DNA from: Pirellulales bacterium
GTDB taxonomy: Bacteria; Planctomycetota; Planctomycetia; Pirellulales; JADZDJ01
Length of the DNA stretch: 53,045 bases
Direction of reading: 5' to 3'
NCBI GenBank assembly: GCA_035499655.1
Contig: DATJYL010000216.1
Coordinates: forward strand, 1 to 53,045
Both the position numbers and the translations under genes were made by a program. The notes under the pieces are model-generated. The model did not search any database and was not told where the DNA came from. It saw only the letters and a program-made list of their open reading frames with translations. Positions 31,538 to 41,194 of the stretch are shown one piece after another; within the stretch, counting starts at the first letter, position 1; each line of letters begins with the position of its first letter.

Positions 31538-34333
31538 TTAGCGCCGTGTTGCCGCGCTAATTTGTGCTTGCGTGCCTGTTTGTGTTTCCCGGGCTGGATG
31601 ATGTGCAGTGCGGGTATTTATGGTGCTGTTGTCCGCCGTTGCGGAATCGTGTGGGGTATCCAATCGTGCTTTCACGACGGCATCGCGAATGCGTTTAAGA
31701 TTGGCGTCGTTGGGCGCGCGGGCCAAACACCATTTCACCTGTTCATCGGCGTTGTCAAAATTGCTCTGCTCATAAAAGCAGTTGACCGCAGCGTAGTGAG
31801 CCGCATAGTTGGCAGGATTGGTGGCTAAAGCCTGTTGGATGCACCGCAGTCGCTGGGGTGCATCGTCCAGATCATGAAAGAGCGGTTCGGCCTCCAGCCA
31901 CAGAGCGCATGCCTCTGGCCCGGACTGTGAAGGAGCAGCCTTGATGAGTTGAGCAGCAGAATATTGCCACAGGGTGTTGCGTTGATCGGACGGAGGTAGA
32001 GAGCGATAGCGTGCTCGCAAATGGCGCAGGCCATCCAAGTCGGGTTGGAACTGATCGAGGAAGAAACTGATGGGAACTTGCGAAGCCAATTCGCCAGTGA
32101 ATAGCTCGATCAAACGGGTTTTATATTCCTGCCCACTGTGGTATGCCAGACGCCAATGTTCAATGGCTTGGTCGGATTGTCCCTGGAGAAAGCATTCTTT
32201 GCCTGCTTCGAATTGGACCTCGCCATCGAAGGGCCGCACCGCCAATGCCTGGGCCAGAAACTGAGTCTTGGCGGCGGGCGAGGTTCCTTCCAAGAAGCAT
32301 AAGTCGGCTAAGTAAAGGTAGGCTTCGCCATACAAGGGGCATAAAGCGAGCGCATGCCGAACTTCCACGCGCGCTTGTTCCAATTGCCGGCTGTGCGGGC
32401 CAGTGGCTCGCTGCAGCCATTCATCGAGTTGTGCGCGAGAGGAAAAATGCGATTGCAGCGCGGCATCGCTCACCGCGGCCAGCGGCATCGGCAGGGGCGA
32501 TTCTTGCTGGCGCAATTCGAACCATTGTAATCGGGCGGCGGCTAAACGAACGTGAGCCAGCACGTGTGTGGAATCGTAATTCACCACCGTTTCCAGTTCC
32601 GCGATCATGGCTTGAAGCTCGGTTTTGCGCCGCGAGAGTTCTGAGGCAACGTTGTTTGCGGCGACGCTATTTTGACCGGCATTGTTTTGAGTGGCGTCGG
32701 CGGCCAATAAATCGACTTTGGTGGCCGCCACGGAAAGCCGTAAATAACGATCCCACGCCGGCGCGGCTAACGCCGGGCCGATTGACAAAGCAATCATCCA
32801 AATTCCGCCGGCGGTTACGGCCAGAGCGGCCCATCGATAGTGTGCTACCGATAAGGCGCGACTATATTTTTCGATTCGCAAATCATTTCCCGACCAGAGC
32901 CAGAGACGGTAGGCGCAAGCGGCCAGGATGACCGTGGTCGCCATGCAACTGGGGATATACCAAACGAAATCGACCAGCGAATGCAGGGCGCTCACCATGA
33001 GGCCGGCAGAGACGGCGCAAATGCAACCGAGCGAGCGCTTCGAATCGGTTTCACGGAATCCACGCCAACACCAGCGACCGATCATTCCAATTGCCGCCAA
33101 AGCCAGCGCTAGGCCCACGACGCCTGTTTCCAATGCGATTTGCAAGTAACCGCTTTCGGCATGGGTGTATTCCAAATCGTCAGACGATTGCGGAAAGTAA
33201 ATCGGGTACACCGCCGCATGGGCGCCCACCCCGGCGCCAAACCATGGGAATTGAGCGATGGCCTGCAAGTCGGCTGACCAAATTTGACGCCGGCTGGCCG
33301 CATGGTCGAGCTTGTCCAGCGAGCCCGAGGTGACTTCGTCCAGGCGATTGAATATCCCGTCGGCGCCATGTACGAGCAACGCGACAGCCAATAATGCTAC
33401 TAGTCCGATCAGCGACCACTTCAAATTTGAGTTGAGCAACGCCGTATGCTGCAGCAAACCCACGCCGACAACGGTCGCTAACACCAGGGCTGCAATTCCG
33501 CCGCGCGATAAGGAAAGCAAACCCGCCAGACAAACCACGCCTAAACCCAGCCACAGCCATATAGGATACGCAGCAGCCTGGCGGCGATGACTAAATCTGT
33601 AGCCAGATCGAACCGACGCGGCGCGTTTTGTGATGTTGGCCAACCACCAGATGAGTGGCGCAATTCCCAGCGCAAGGAAATGCGCGAAATGATTTCGATT
33701 AATGTACGCGCCTTTGACAACATCGCTGGTGTCTCGATAGGGATGCTCGTAGAACCAGAAAAACTTTCCATTCCCCACCAGATATTGCAGCAGCCCGAAG
33801 GCCGCCATGGCGATGGCGGCGGAGGCAATCCACTTCAACACGCGTTCCACGTCGGAGATCTCTCGCACTCGTTGAACCATCGTCGTGAAGAGGAGAATGT
33901 ATGCCGAAAGCGTGACCAAGCCTGCGCGGGTGCCGGCGGGCAGAAAGGAAAGTTGATTCCAACGTGCAAATCCATTGGCGGGAGCCGCGCCGTTAGTCAG
34001 CGGCAGTAAGTTGCGCGTGTTTGGGGAAAGCCAATCCAGAACAGCTGCCGGCCAGGGAATCAATTGGACGATAAGTAGCGCAACGCATGCAGCGAGGACG
34101 AAGCGCAACGGCGAACGAACCCAACAACTGGGTTCGTTCTGCGATTGATACTGCAGCCATCCCGCGGCGGCAGAGACCGTGAGGGCAACCAGCAGTAGTT
34201 GTCCCCACGGATGCCGCCCGCCCATCACAAACGGCAAAAATAAGATTGTGCCAGCCAGATTGAAGTCGACGAAACGCAACAGAGGCGGATCGCTGGTGTG
34301 ACTGCGCCAATGTGGAATGAAGGATAGACTCAT
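31538..34333 (-). CDS. O-antigen ligase/polymerase-family protein with C-terminal TPR region
   Basis: A 931-residue inner-membrane protein. Residues about 20-480 hold 10-12 helices with a Wzy_C/O-antigen ligase pattern (the periplasmic loop around QIWSADLQAIAQFPWFGAGVGAH, where WaaL-type proteins carry an Arg/His catalytic patch). About 500-900 is a soluble Ala/Leu/Gln-rich helical region with TPR-like units (LAQALAVRPFDGEVQFEAGKECF; CIQQALATNPANYAAHYAAVNCF). It probably attaches or polymerises the exported glycan. It coexists with a second polymerase-like gene (28141), so one is likely the polymerase and the other a ligase. It lies 48 bases downstream of the tyrosine kinase gene. Confidence 0.82.
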   Translation of the reverse strand: MSLSFIPHWRSHTSDPPLLRFVDFNLAGTILFLPFVMGGRHPWGQLLLVALTVSAAAGWLQYQSQNEPSCWVRSPLRFVLAACVALLIVQLIPWPAAVLDWLSPNTRNLLPLTNGAAPANGFARWNQLSFLPAGTRAGLVTLSAYILLFTTMVQRVREISDVERVLKWIASAAIAMAAFGLLQYLVGNGKFFWFYEHPYRDTSDVVKGAYINRNHFAHFLALGIAPLIWWLANITKRAASVRSGYRFSHRRQAAAYPIWLWLGLGVVCLAGLLSLSRGGIAALVLATVVGVGLLQHTALLNSNLKWSLIGLVALLAVALLVHGADGIFNRLDEVTSGSLDKLDHAASRRQIWSADLQAIAQFPWFGAGVGAHAAVYPIYFPQSSDDLEYTHAESGYLQIALETGVVGLALALAAIGMIGRWCWRGFRETDSKRSLGCICAVSAGLMVSALHSLVDFVWYIPSCMATTVILAACAYRLWLWSGNDLRIEKYSRALSVAHYRWAALAVTAGGIWMIALSIGPALAAPAWDRYLRLSVAATKVDLLAADATQNNAGQNSVAANNVASELSRRKTELQAMIAELETVVNYDSTHVLAHVRLAAARLQWFELRQQESPLPMPLAAVSDAALQSHFSSRAQLDEWLQRATGPHSRQLEQARVEVRHALALCPLYGEAYLYLADLCFLEGTSPAAKTQFLAQALAVRPFDGEVQFEAGKECFLQGQSDQAIEHWRLAYHSGQEYKTRLIELFTGELASQVPISFFLDQFQPDLDGLRHLRARYRSLPPSDQRNTLWQYSAAQLIKAAPSQSGPEACALWLEAEPLFHDLDDAPQRLRCIQQALATNPANYAAHYAAVNCFYEQSNFDNADEQVKWCLARAPNDANLKRIRDAVVKARLDTPHDSATADNSTINTRTAHHPARETQTGTQAQISAATRR

Positions 34334-34381
34334 TTCGCGTATTTCGCCGTGCAGTCGTTGTGCTATTTTGTTGGTAGGTGA

Positions 34382-36655
34382 CTATGCTGCTTTGCTTGTG
34401 TAGTCGTCGGCAGTTGCTTCTGGGGACTCGGAATCCACACCATCCGTGGCAATTTCTTCGCCGTTGTATTCGTACCCATAGCCGTAACCGTAGTTGCCTT
34501 GCTCTTCCTCGCTGCCGGCGCAATTGACCACGACGCCTAGCACCGTTGCGCCCAAGCTCGTGAAGCCTTCGGCAGCGCGGATGACAGAGCGGCGTTGGTT
34601 TTTACCGGGCTGGACCACCAGCACGACACCATCGACCAACTGACTGATGGTGGCGGCATCGCTGGTGGCCAGAATGGGCGGACTGTCGACCAAAATTTGT
34701 TGGTAGTTTGCTTCGGCCCAAGCCAATAGCTCTTTGAAGCGATTGCCCAGCAGCAGTTCCGCCGCTTGAGCCGACCAATTGCCCGAGGGAAGTATATCGA
34801 GCGATTCAATTCCACTGGGTGTGATCAATTGTCGAGCGCGTTCGATCACGGGATCTGAGGAACTAAGCAGTTCAGAAAGTCCAGGACGGCCGCGCATTTC
34901 CATAAGCCGTGTAAGGCCGGGGCGGCGCATGTCGGCATCGATAAGCAGTGTTTTCTTGCCAGAGTAAGCGTAGGAAACTCCCAGGTTGGAAAGCATGGTG
35001 GTTTTGCCGTCGCCCGGCTCGGCGCTGGAGATGACCAGCCGCTGCGATTCTTTGCCGGAGAATGCCAATGCGGTGCGCAGCGTGCGGAAGGCTTCACTCT
35101 TGGGAGCATTAGGAGCGACGTACGCTTGGATGGCCCGTAGCCCGGTGGCGGGCAAGCCTTCGGTCGGACGGACAATTGCCAAAATGGGCACGCCCAAATG
35201 CAACTGCATTTCTTGCGGCGAACGGAAACGGTCGTCGAGCACATCGAGGACATAGACCACACCCAGGCCGAACAGCGTGCCGGCCAGCAGCGACATCAGG
35301 GCGATGCGCTTGCCGTTGGGCCAGATGGCCGGCTCGACGGCCGGCTCGCTGACGACGGCAGTGCGAATTTCGCCCTGGTCTTGCCGCAGGTCAATATTGG
35401 CGATTTGATTCAATAAAACATCGCGCAGGTTGCGCATCCATTTGACGTCGTGATCCAGGATTTCAATTTGGGCCAAGTCGCCGTTTAGCCGCACCGCTTC
35501 GGCCTGGGCTTCCGCGAAGCTTTGCCGCAAGTAATTTTCCTGGGCAGTGGTTTCGGCTAGTTTCTGCCGCACCAATTGCAACAACATCGGGGCTAGTTGT
35601 TTGTCTTTCAAAGCCGCCAATCGGTCTTGCACGTGGCCGGAATAACCCGCCAAGTATTGTTCTGTCAACTGGATTCGCTGAGTGATTTCTTGCACATCGG
35701 GATGATTGGGGCCCAGATGTTCCTGCAAGGTGCGGAGTTTGGCGCGGTCATCAAGCATGCTTTTTTCAAGTTCGGCCTGCATGGTGGCGTCACGTCCGCT
35801 CAGACCCAAATCGCTGAGAATCAATTCGCGTCCGGCGCCGTTATCGAGGCTCATCAGATGCGGCTCCAGGCTTTGGCCCGCTTTCACAGCCGCTTCGACC
35901 GACACGAGTAGTCCTTGCAATTCGATACGGCGTTGCTGCGTTTTGATGATTTCCTCGTTCACGCTGATGGCCCGTTGAATGATGGGGTGCGTAACCGTTC
36001 CATCAGATTTCATGCCCAAATCACCGCTTTGGCGCCGCGCGGCCAGGAGCTCCGCCTGTTTGCTTTCCAACTTTTCTTCGACCTGGCTTTTTTCTTTCGT
36101 GAGCACGGAAATCAACTGCCCGGCGGTGCCTTTGTGGGTGGTATCCATGAATTCCAAGTAAGCTTGTACGACCGCATTGACGACTGCGACGGCGGTTTCC
36201 GGCCGTTTTGATTCGTAAGACAACTCGATGATGTTCGTGCGGCGGATGGCCACGGCGCGAAGCTGCGTTTGCAAAAGTTCGATCCAGCGTTCCTGAGGCG
36301 TTTCATCAAAATCGATGCGGTCTTCATAAGGCAAGCGATTTAACGCGGCCTGCAGCACCACGGCGCTAGTCATCAAGCGTTCGTACGTGGGCATGAGGCC
36401 TTGACCGGCGTTTTCGGTCGACATGGATGTGGACGCCACATCGTTCCCCGCCTGAAGCACTAAGAGCGAAGCGCGCGACTCGTACCGGCGGTGGGCGGTG
36501 GCGTAATACAAGGCTCCCAACAACAAAGAAACCACGATGCAAGCGGCCATGACCCCGCGACGCAGCCGGACGACGCGCAAAAAATACCAAACGGAGTGAA
36601 CCAGGTTGGTCCGCATCGTGGAATCAGCAGCGTCAGATAATCGCGGCGTTTGCAT
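34382..36655 (-). CDS. Wzc-type polysaccharide co-polymerase and tyrosine autokinase
   Basis: A 757-residue BY-kinase. A PCP/Wzz domain lies between two membrane helices (about 35-55 and about 455-475), with a long coiled-coil stretch of Glu/Gln/Leu-rich helices between them. The kinase part has Walker A (AEPGDGKTT, about 545-553), Walker A' (LLIDADMRRPGL) and Walker B (LVDSPP). The extreme C-terminus has a Tyr cluster (NYGYGYGYEY, about 726-735), the autophosphorylation tail of this family. It controls chain length and export with the Wza-like protein upstream and the PHP phosphatase at 42248. The ATG at 36655 is used; a TTG at 36667 directly abuts the preceding stop. Confidence 0.94.
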   Translation of the reverse strand: MQTPRLSDAADSTMRTNLVHSVWYFLRVVRLRRGVMAACIVVSLLLGALYYATAHRRYESRASLLVLQAGNDVASTSMSTENAGQGLMPTYERLMTSAVVLQAALNRLPYEDRIDFDETPQERWIELLQTQLRAVAIRRTNIIELSYESKRPETAVAVVNAVVQAYLEFMDTTHKGTAGQLISVLTKEKSQVEEKLESKQAELLAARRQSGDLGMKSDGTVTHPIIQRAISVNEEIIKTQQRRIELQGLLVSVEAAVKAGQSLEPHLMSLDNGAGRELILSDLGLSGRDATMQAELEKSMLDDRAKLRTLQEHLGPNHPDVQEITQRIQLTEQYLAGYSGHVQDRLAALKDKQLAPMLLQLVRQKLAETTAQENYLRQSFAEAQAEAVRLNGDLAQIEILDHDVKWMRNLRDVLLNQIANIDLRQDQGEIRTAVVSEPAVEPAIWPNGKRIALMSLLAGTLFGLGVVYVLDVLDDRFRSPQEMQLHLGVPILAIVRPTEGLPATGLRAIQAYVAPNAPKSEAFRTLRTALAFSGKESQRLVISSAEPGDGKTTMLSNLGVSYAYSGKKTLLIDADMRRPGLTRLMEMRGRPGLSELLSSSDPVIERARQLITPSGIESLDILPSGNWSAQAAELLLGNRFKELLAWAEANYQQILVDSPPILATSDAATISQLVDGVVLVVQPGKNQRRSVIRAAEGFTSLGATVLGVVVNCAGSEEEQGNYGYGYGYEYNGEEIATDGVDSESPEATADDYTSKAA

Positions 36656-36667
36656 ATCAAGTTTCAA

Positions 36668-37960
36668 TTAAAACAGCGGAATGGAACCACTGATGCCGAA
36701 GCGGAGGAAGTTGTTGATGGTGTCGTACATGACGGTCGCCGGCGTTTGCTCCACACTGACGATATCGCCGGAGGCCAATCGAATGTTGCCCTTGCCGCTG
36801 GTTTTGGCCTCGTGCAGGCTGATATCGATGACAATGGGTTCGGTCTGGCCGGGCATCTGGCGGATGACGTGAACTTTGTCGGCCAGTTGCGAGCTGACGC
36901 CTTTGGCCTTCGCCAGGGCATCGAGCATCCGCATTTCGCGATTGACGGGCAATTCGAACTCGCCGGGTTCACGCACCAGCCCGATGACGTGAACGGGGTG
37001 CGGATCGCGCTTGTAAACCATGACCACGTCGCCATCGTTCAGGTAATAGGATTGATCGCCTTGTTTCACCGCCTGGGCCAGATCGATACGTGTGGAGACC
37101 GGGGGCGTTGCTCCGCCGCCCCCTGCGACCCATTGTGGATTGCCATTTCCCGCGATGTTGTCGGCAGCGGAACCGGCGATAGCTTCGGTCTGCGGGGTTG
37201 GTTGATCGGTATAAGCAGCCTGCACGGTGGACGGATCGGCCTTGGTTTGCGTCAAGCCATTGCCGTCATAAGTATGTGCCAAGCGGCTGTCGCCGTTCAA
37301 ATGCGGAGGCCGATGCAATTCCACTTCCGTGCCGGCGTCCTTGTTCAAACCGCCGGCCACCACCAATGCATTAAGCAAGGCGCTGGAAGCGCGCGGCAAT
37401 TCGTAAATTCCGGGATTTTCTACGGCGCCGATGACCGTCACTTTGTTCATGCGTTGCCGTTGCATGGTGACGGTGACCACCGGATCGCGGAAGATGCCGC
37501 GTTCCACGGAGGCAGTGCTAATGGCTTGTTCAGCGGCGCTGAGAGTTAAGCCAGCTAAGGGCACTCGGCCAATTAGCGGCACATTGGCGTTTCCATCGTC
37601 GCCTACGCGCACGGGCGTAACCGTGGGCCGGCGATCGTTTGTGCCGTTGAAGCTGCTATCCACGGTTACCGCCAAGACGTCTCCCCGATCGATGGCCTCG
37701 CTATTGACGGCCGGCGCGCTGAGCTTGGAGAGATCGACAGTTTGCACGTTGTCCACGTTGGGCGCCAAATACTTTGTCGGCAGTTTGGTGGCCTGAAACT
37801 CGTTGTGAGCGCAGCCACAGCACTGAGCAATTGCCAGCAGTACACTACCCCAGCACGCGGCCAAGCATCGAGAATTGTGCAGCCCGGCGGCAATCCGCTG
37901 CCGAGAAGAGTCGTCAGAGATAGCGTGCACGGCCCGGAATGTTGAGCGAGTTACACTCAT
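36668..37960 (-). CDS. Wza-like outer-membrane polysaccharide export lipoprotein
   Basis: A 430-residue export channel protein. The N-terminus has a signal sequence with a Cys-rich lipobox region (LAIAQCCGCAHN, about 49-60). A Poly_export domain follows (IDRGDVLAVTVD... VPLIGRVPLAGLTLSAAEQAIS), and then two SLBB-like domains (VTVIGAVENPGIYEL; VHVIGLVREPGEFELP). A Gly-rich linker separates the two. It would form the outer-membrane conduit. The frame is open to 38233, but the residues before the ATG at 37960 look unlike a secretion signal; no clear Shine-Dalgarno. First gene of the minus-strand block 37960-28141. Confidence 0.9.
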   Translation of the reverse strand: MSVTRSTFRAVHAISDDSSRQRIAAGLHNSRCLAACWGSVLLAIAQCCGCAHNEFQATKLPTKYLAPNVDNVQTVDLSKLSAPAVNSEAIDRGDVLAVTVDSSFNGTNDRRPTVTPVRVGDDGNANVPLIGRVPLAGLTLSAAEQAISTASVERGIFRDPVVTVTMQRQRMNKVTVIGAVENPGIYELPRASSALLNALVVAGGLNKDAGTEVELHRPPHLNGDSRLAHTYDGNGLTQTKADPSTVQAAYTDQPTPQTEAIAGSAADNIAGNGNPQWVAGGGGATPPVSTRIDLAQAVKQGDQSYYLNDGDVVMVYKRDPHPVHVIGLVREPGEFELPVNREMRMLDALAKAKGVSSQLADKVHVIRQMPGQTEPIVIDISLHEAKTSGKGNIRLASGDIVSVEQTPATVMYDTINNFLRFGISGSIPLF

Positions 37961-38247
37961 GAAAAAAAATGTCGACAGACAGTATTTGGTCTTTGCCGCC
38001 CGCAGCATCTGAGCCACCGCAAGCTTGGGACCATGATGAGAAGATAGGAAAGCGGCACTGAGCTTAACGGACACACGATGACGAGAAATCAATCGGCATA
38101 ACCCGCCGCCAACCAAATGCGGAGAGCCGCAAAATGATGCCTGAGAGGGGGCCGACAAACACATGGGCTTTGGAAGATCGTCAGAGGTTGTTACTTTCTG
38201 CGACCCGTGATGACGACCTCCATCCGAAGTCATTTAGAGAACCAAGC

Positions 38248-39333
38248 GTGAACAACACGACAGAAAGCGCAATAGCTTGCGCCCGGGTGCGCTTAAATCC
38301 GCTGCGAGTGCTGTCGGTCATTCCCGGCGGTAGCGGCAGCGGATCGATGATTTTTGCGAAGCGCCAGACACACTCGCTGGTGGGCGAAGGAGTGGAGAAT
38401 CGCAATTTTTTTCTCGCGAGCCGCACGTCACCGTGGAGATTGTGGCGAGAAATCTGGCGGTTTCGCAAGGAAATTCGTGAATTTCAGCCACATGTGGTGC
38501 ATACCCATTTTGGCACAATGACCGCATTGTTTTGCGCGGCGAGTACAGGACTTCCATTGGTTATTACGTTCCGGGGCAGCGATTTGAATCCTTGTCCGAG
38601 CATGCGTTGGTGGCGAAGTTTCTTGGGCAGATTGTTTTCGCATTTGTCTGCCGTTCGTGCTCAGCACATTATTTGCGTGAGCCTGCAGCTACGGCGTCGG
38701 TTATGGTGGCGGCAAAAACAAATCAGCGTGATTCCCTCGGGCGTGGACACCGACGATTTTCGGCCTCTGCCGCGCGATCAAGCCCGCCGGGAGCTGGGTT
38801 GGGGTGCAAAAGATGTGATTGTACTTTTCAACGCTGGGAAATCTCCAGCGGTCAAGCGGCTTGATCTCGCCCAAGCAGCCGTTGAAGTCGCACGGCGTGA
38901 GGCGCCAGCGGCCCGGATGGTTGTACTCGATGGATTTACCGCTCCCCAGTTTTTGCCGCTGATGATGAGCGCTGCCGATTGCTTATTGTTGACGAGCGAT
39001 TGGGAAGGTTCGCCAACCGTGGTTCAAGAAGCGCTGGCCTGCAATTTGCCTGTTGTGACGGTGAACGTAGGAGATGTGCGCGAGCGGCTGCAGGGAGTGG
39101 AATCGACGGCGATTGTGCCGCGGAATGCTGCCGCGATTGGAAAGGCCCTAGCGGCGATGGTCATGCCGCCACGGCGAAGCAACGGCCGGGCATTCACCGA
39201 AGAAATATCGCTGCGGGCTATCGCGCCGCAGATCGTCGACATTTATCGGGCTGTTTTACATCGGCCGACTCCGGCAGCACGAACGGACCATTGTGCGGGA
39301 GCCGAAGTGGGCGGTGCCGCGCGCGCAGCGTAG
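38248..39333 (+). CDS. Glycosyltransferase family 4
   Basis: A GT-B enzyme of 361 residues with a Rossmann N-domain starting LRVLSVIPGGSGSGSM and a C-domain with ISVIPSGVDTDDFRPL and the acceptor/donor E-x7-E-like region DWEGSPTVVQEALACNLPVV. It transfers a nucleotide sugar to the growing repeat unit in the cytosol. Start: GTG at 38248 with an AGAG 8-11 bases upstream. An ATG at 38134 would add 38 residues without domain content. It is divergent from the Wza gene, with a 287-bp gap that must carry both promoters. Confidence 0.87.
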   Translation: MNNTTESAIACARVRLNPLRVLSVIPGGSGSGSMIFAKRQTHSLVGEGVENRNFFLASRTSPWRLWREIWRFRKEIREFQPHVVHTHFGTMTALFCAASTGLPLVITFRGSDLNPCPSMRWWRSFLGRLFSHLSAVRAQHIICVSLQLRRRLWWRQKQISVIPSGVDTDDFRPLPRDQARRELGWGAKDVIVLFNAGKSPAVKRLDLAQAAVEVARREAPAARMVVLDGFTAPQFLPLMMSAADCLLLTSDWEGSPTVVQEALACNLPVVTVNVGDVRERLQGVESTAIVPRNAAAIGKALAAMVMPPRRSNGRAFTEEISLRAIAPQIVDIYRAVLHRPTPAARTDHCAGAEVGGAARAA

Positions 39334-39385
39334 GGTGCCCGCGCAAGACTTTTTATCGCTGGCCTAATCATTGAAAGCGCCGAAC

Positions 39386-41194
39386 ATGTGCGGAATCATG
39401 GGAATTGTTGGATTGCCGGATTTATCACGGCGGAGCCATATTTCGGCCATGGCTCAGCGGTTGGCACATCGGGGGCCGGACGATTTTGGAATGTTTTTGA
39501 ACGATAGTGCTGGGGTGGCGCTGGCGCATCATCGGCTGTCGATTATCGATTTGTCTTCCAACGGTCGCCAGCCGATGTCGACCCGCGATGGCCGTTGGAC
39601 CATTACGTTCAACGGCGAAATATACAACCACGGTGAGTTGCGCCGCGAGTTGGAACAGCTTGGTTGCACATTTTCCAGCACGAGCGATACGGAAGTTTTG
39701 CTATACGGCTATCGGGCGTGGGGGGAGCAGGTGCTGAACAGGCTGGTTGGAATGTTTGCCTTTGGCATTTGGGACGCGCACGAGCGGACGTTGTTTTTAG
39801 CGCGCGATCGAGTTGGGAAAAAGCCGCTGGTGTATTTTCGGCAAGGGAATGTGCTGGCGTTTGCCTCGGAACTGAAGGCGCTTTTGGCCGTGCCGGGGTG
39901 TGAGCCGGTTTTGAATCCCGATGCGGTCGATGCTTACTTAGCGTTGGGCTATGTGCCTGCGCCGTTGACGGTTTTCCGCGGCACGCAAAAACTCCCGCCC
40001 GGCCATTTGCTGGTCTGGCAGGATGGCCAACTCGACGTGCGGCGCTATTGGCGGCCGGAAACGACGGTGAAGACTTTGAAACCGCAGACGTCCGGATCGC
40101 AAGGCAGCGCGATCGACCAATTTCGCCAATTGTTCCGCGAGGCAGTTCGCTTACGGCTGCGGGCCGATGTGCCTGTGGGGTTGTATCTGAGCGGAGGCAT
40201 GGATTCTTCAGCCATTGCGGTGGAATGCGCCGCCTTGGGTCAGAACATTGAAGCGCTGACAGTGGCCTTCGATGAAGACAAAACCGATTTGCCGCATGCG
40301 CAAATGGTGGCCCGTCTGTTTGGATTGCGGCAGCAGATAGTAGGGGCATCGGGCCGGCAATTGGCGGACGATTTAACGAACATACATTGGTTTTACGACG
40401 AGCCATTTGCCGATTCGTCGAGCATTCCCTGCTATTACATCGCCCGGGAAACGCGGGGTCGATTCAAAGTCATTCTGACCGGCGACGGTGGCGATGAGGC
40501 GCTGGCTGGTTATGCGCACTATGAATTTGCGGCAGCAAAGCAATGGATCAAGCGTTGTGCGGCGGCCGTCGGCTTGTGCGACGGCTTGTGGCACGATGCG
40601 TGGGCTACGTATTTTCAATCGAAGGCTTTGTTTCGGAGACGGTTCCGCGACGAATTGCTGTGCGAGGGTCCGGCACGCAGCGGTGGCTTTGCCGGCTACT
40701 TGGAAGGCGAGCCATTTTTACAGGCCGGGCCAGCCAGCGATACGTTACATCGTGCGTTGTGGGCCGATCGGCATGTCTATTTGCCTAACGACCTGCTGTA
40801 CAAGATGGATATTGCCCTCATGTCGCACGGCATTGAGGGGCGATCGCCATTTCTAGATCACCGTTTGTTGGAATGGTGTCAAAGGTTGCCGGCCCGGCAA
40901 CTGGTGCGAAATCGGTCAAAAAAATGCCTGTTACGGGCCGCTTACATAAATGAACTGCCCGGTGAAATACTTCATCGGCATAAACACGGTTTTGGAGCGC
41001 CGGTCATGCAGTGGCTGCGCGGACCGTTGCGCGAGATCGTGCAGAGCCATCTGCCGACGGAGTTGTTCAACGCCGAAGCGCAAACCAAATTAATGGAGCA
41101 GTTTCAGCGGAAGACAAATCTTCAACTAGCCCGCCAAATATGGACACTGCTGGCCTTTGCGATCTGGGCCAAACAATGGAAGGCGACATGGTAA
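39386..41194 (+). CDS. asnB: Asparagine synthase (glutamine-hydrolysing) family amidotransferase
   Basis: A 602-residue enzyme beginning MCGIMGIVG. Cys2 is the glutaminase nucleophile, exposed by Met removal, which fixes the start at 39386. The Ntn glutaminase domain (to about 200, HRGPDD) precedes the ATP-pyrophosphatase domain with the PP-loop SGGMDSSAIA (about 270-280) and GDGGDEALAGYAHY. In exopolysaccharide and O-antigen loci such homologues (for example WbpS-like) amidate uronic acid sugars rather than make asparagine, a plausible role here (inference). Its stop overlaps the next start (ATGGTAA), so the two genes are translationally coupled. Confidence 0.9.
   Translation: MCGIMGIVGLPDLSRRSHISAMAQRLAHRGPDDFGMFLNDSAGVALAHHRLSIIDLSSNGRQPMSTRDGRWTITFNGEIYNHGELRRELEQLGCTFSSTSDTEVLLYGYRAWGEQVLNRLVGMFAFGIWDAHERTLFLARDRVGKKPLVYFRQGNVLAFASELKALLAVPGCEPVLNPDAVDAYLALGYVPAPLTVFRGTQKLPPGHLLVWQDGQLDVRRYWRPETTVKTLKPQTSGSQGSAIDQFRQLFREAVRLRLRADVPVGLYLSGGMDSSAIAVECAALGQNIEALTVAFDEDKTDLPHAQMVARLFGLRQQIVGASGRQLADDLTNIHWFYDEPFADSSSIPCYYIARETRGRFKVILTGDGGDEALAGYAHYEFAAAKQWIKRCAAAVGLCDGLWHDAWATYFQSKALFRRRFRDELLCEGPARSGGFAGYLEGEPFLQAGPASDTLHRALWADRHVYLPNDLLYKMDIALMSHGIEGRSPFLDHRLLEWCQRLPARQLVRNRSKKCLLRAAYINELPGEILHRHKHGFGAPVMQWLRGPLREIVQSHLPTELFNAEAQTKLMEQFQRKTNLQLARQIWTLLAFAIWAKQWKATW

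Noticed and set aside
39609-40406. A 265-codon antisense frame across asnB
   Set aside because: Composition (Arg/Ala/Pro/His) is that of a shadow; asnB motifs are intact.
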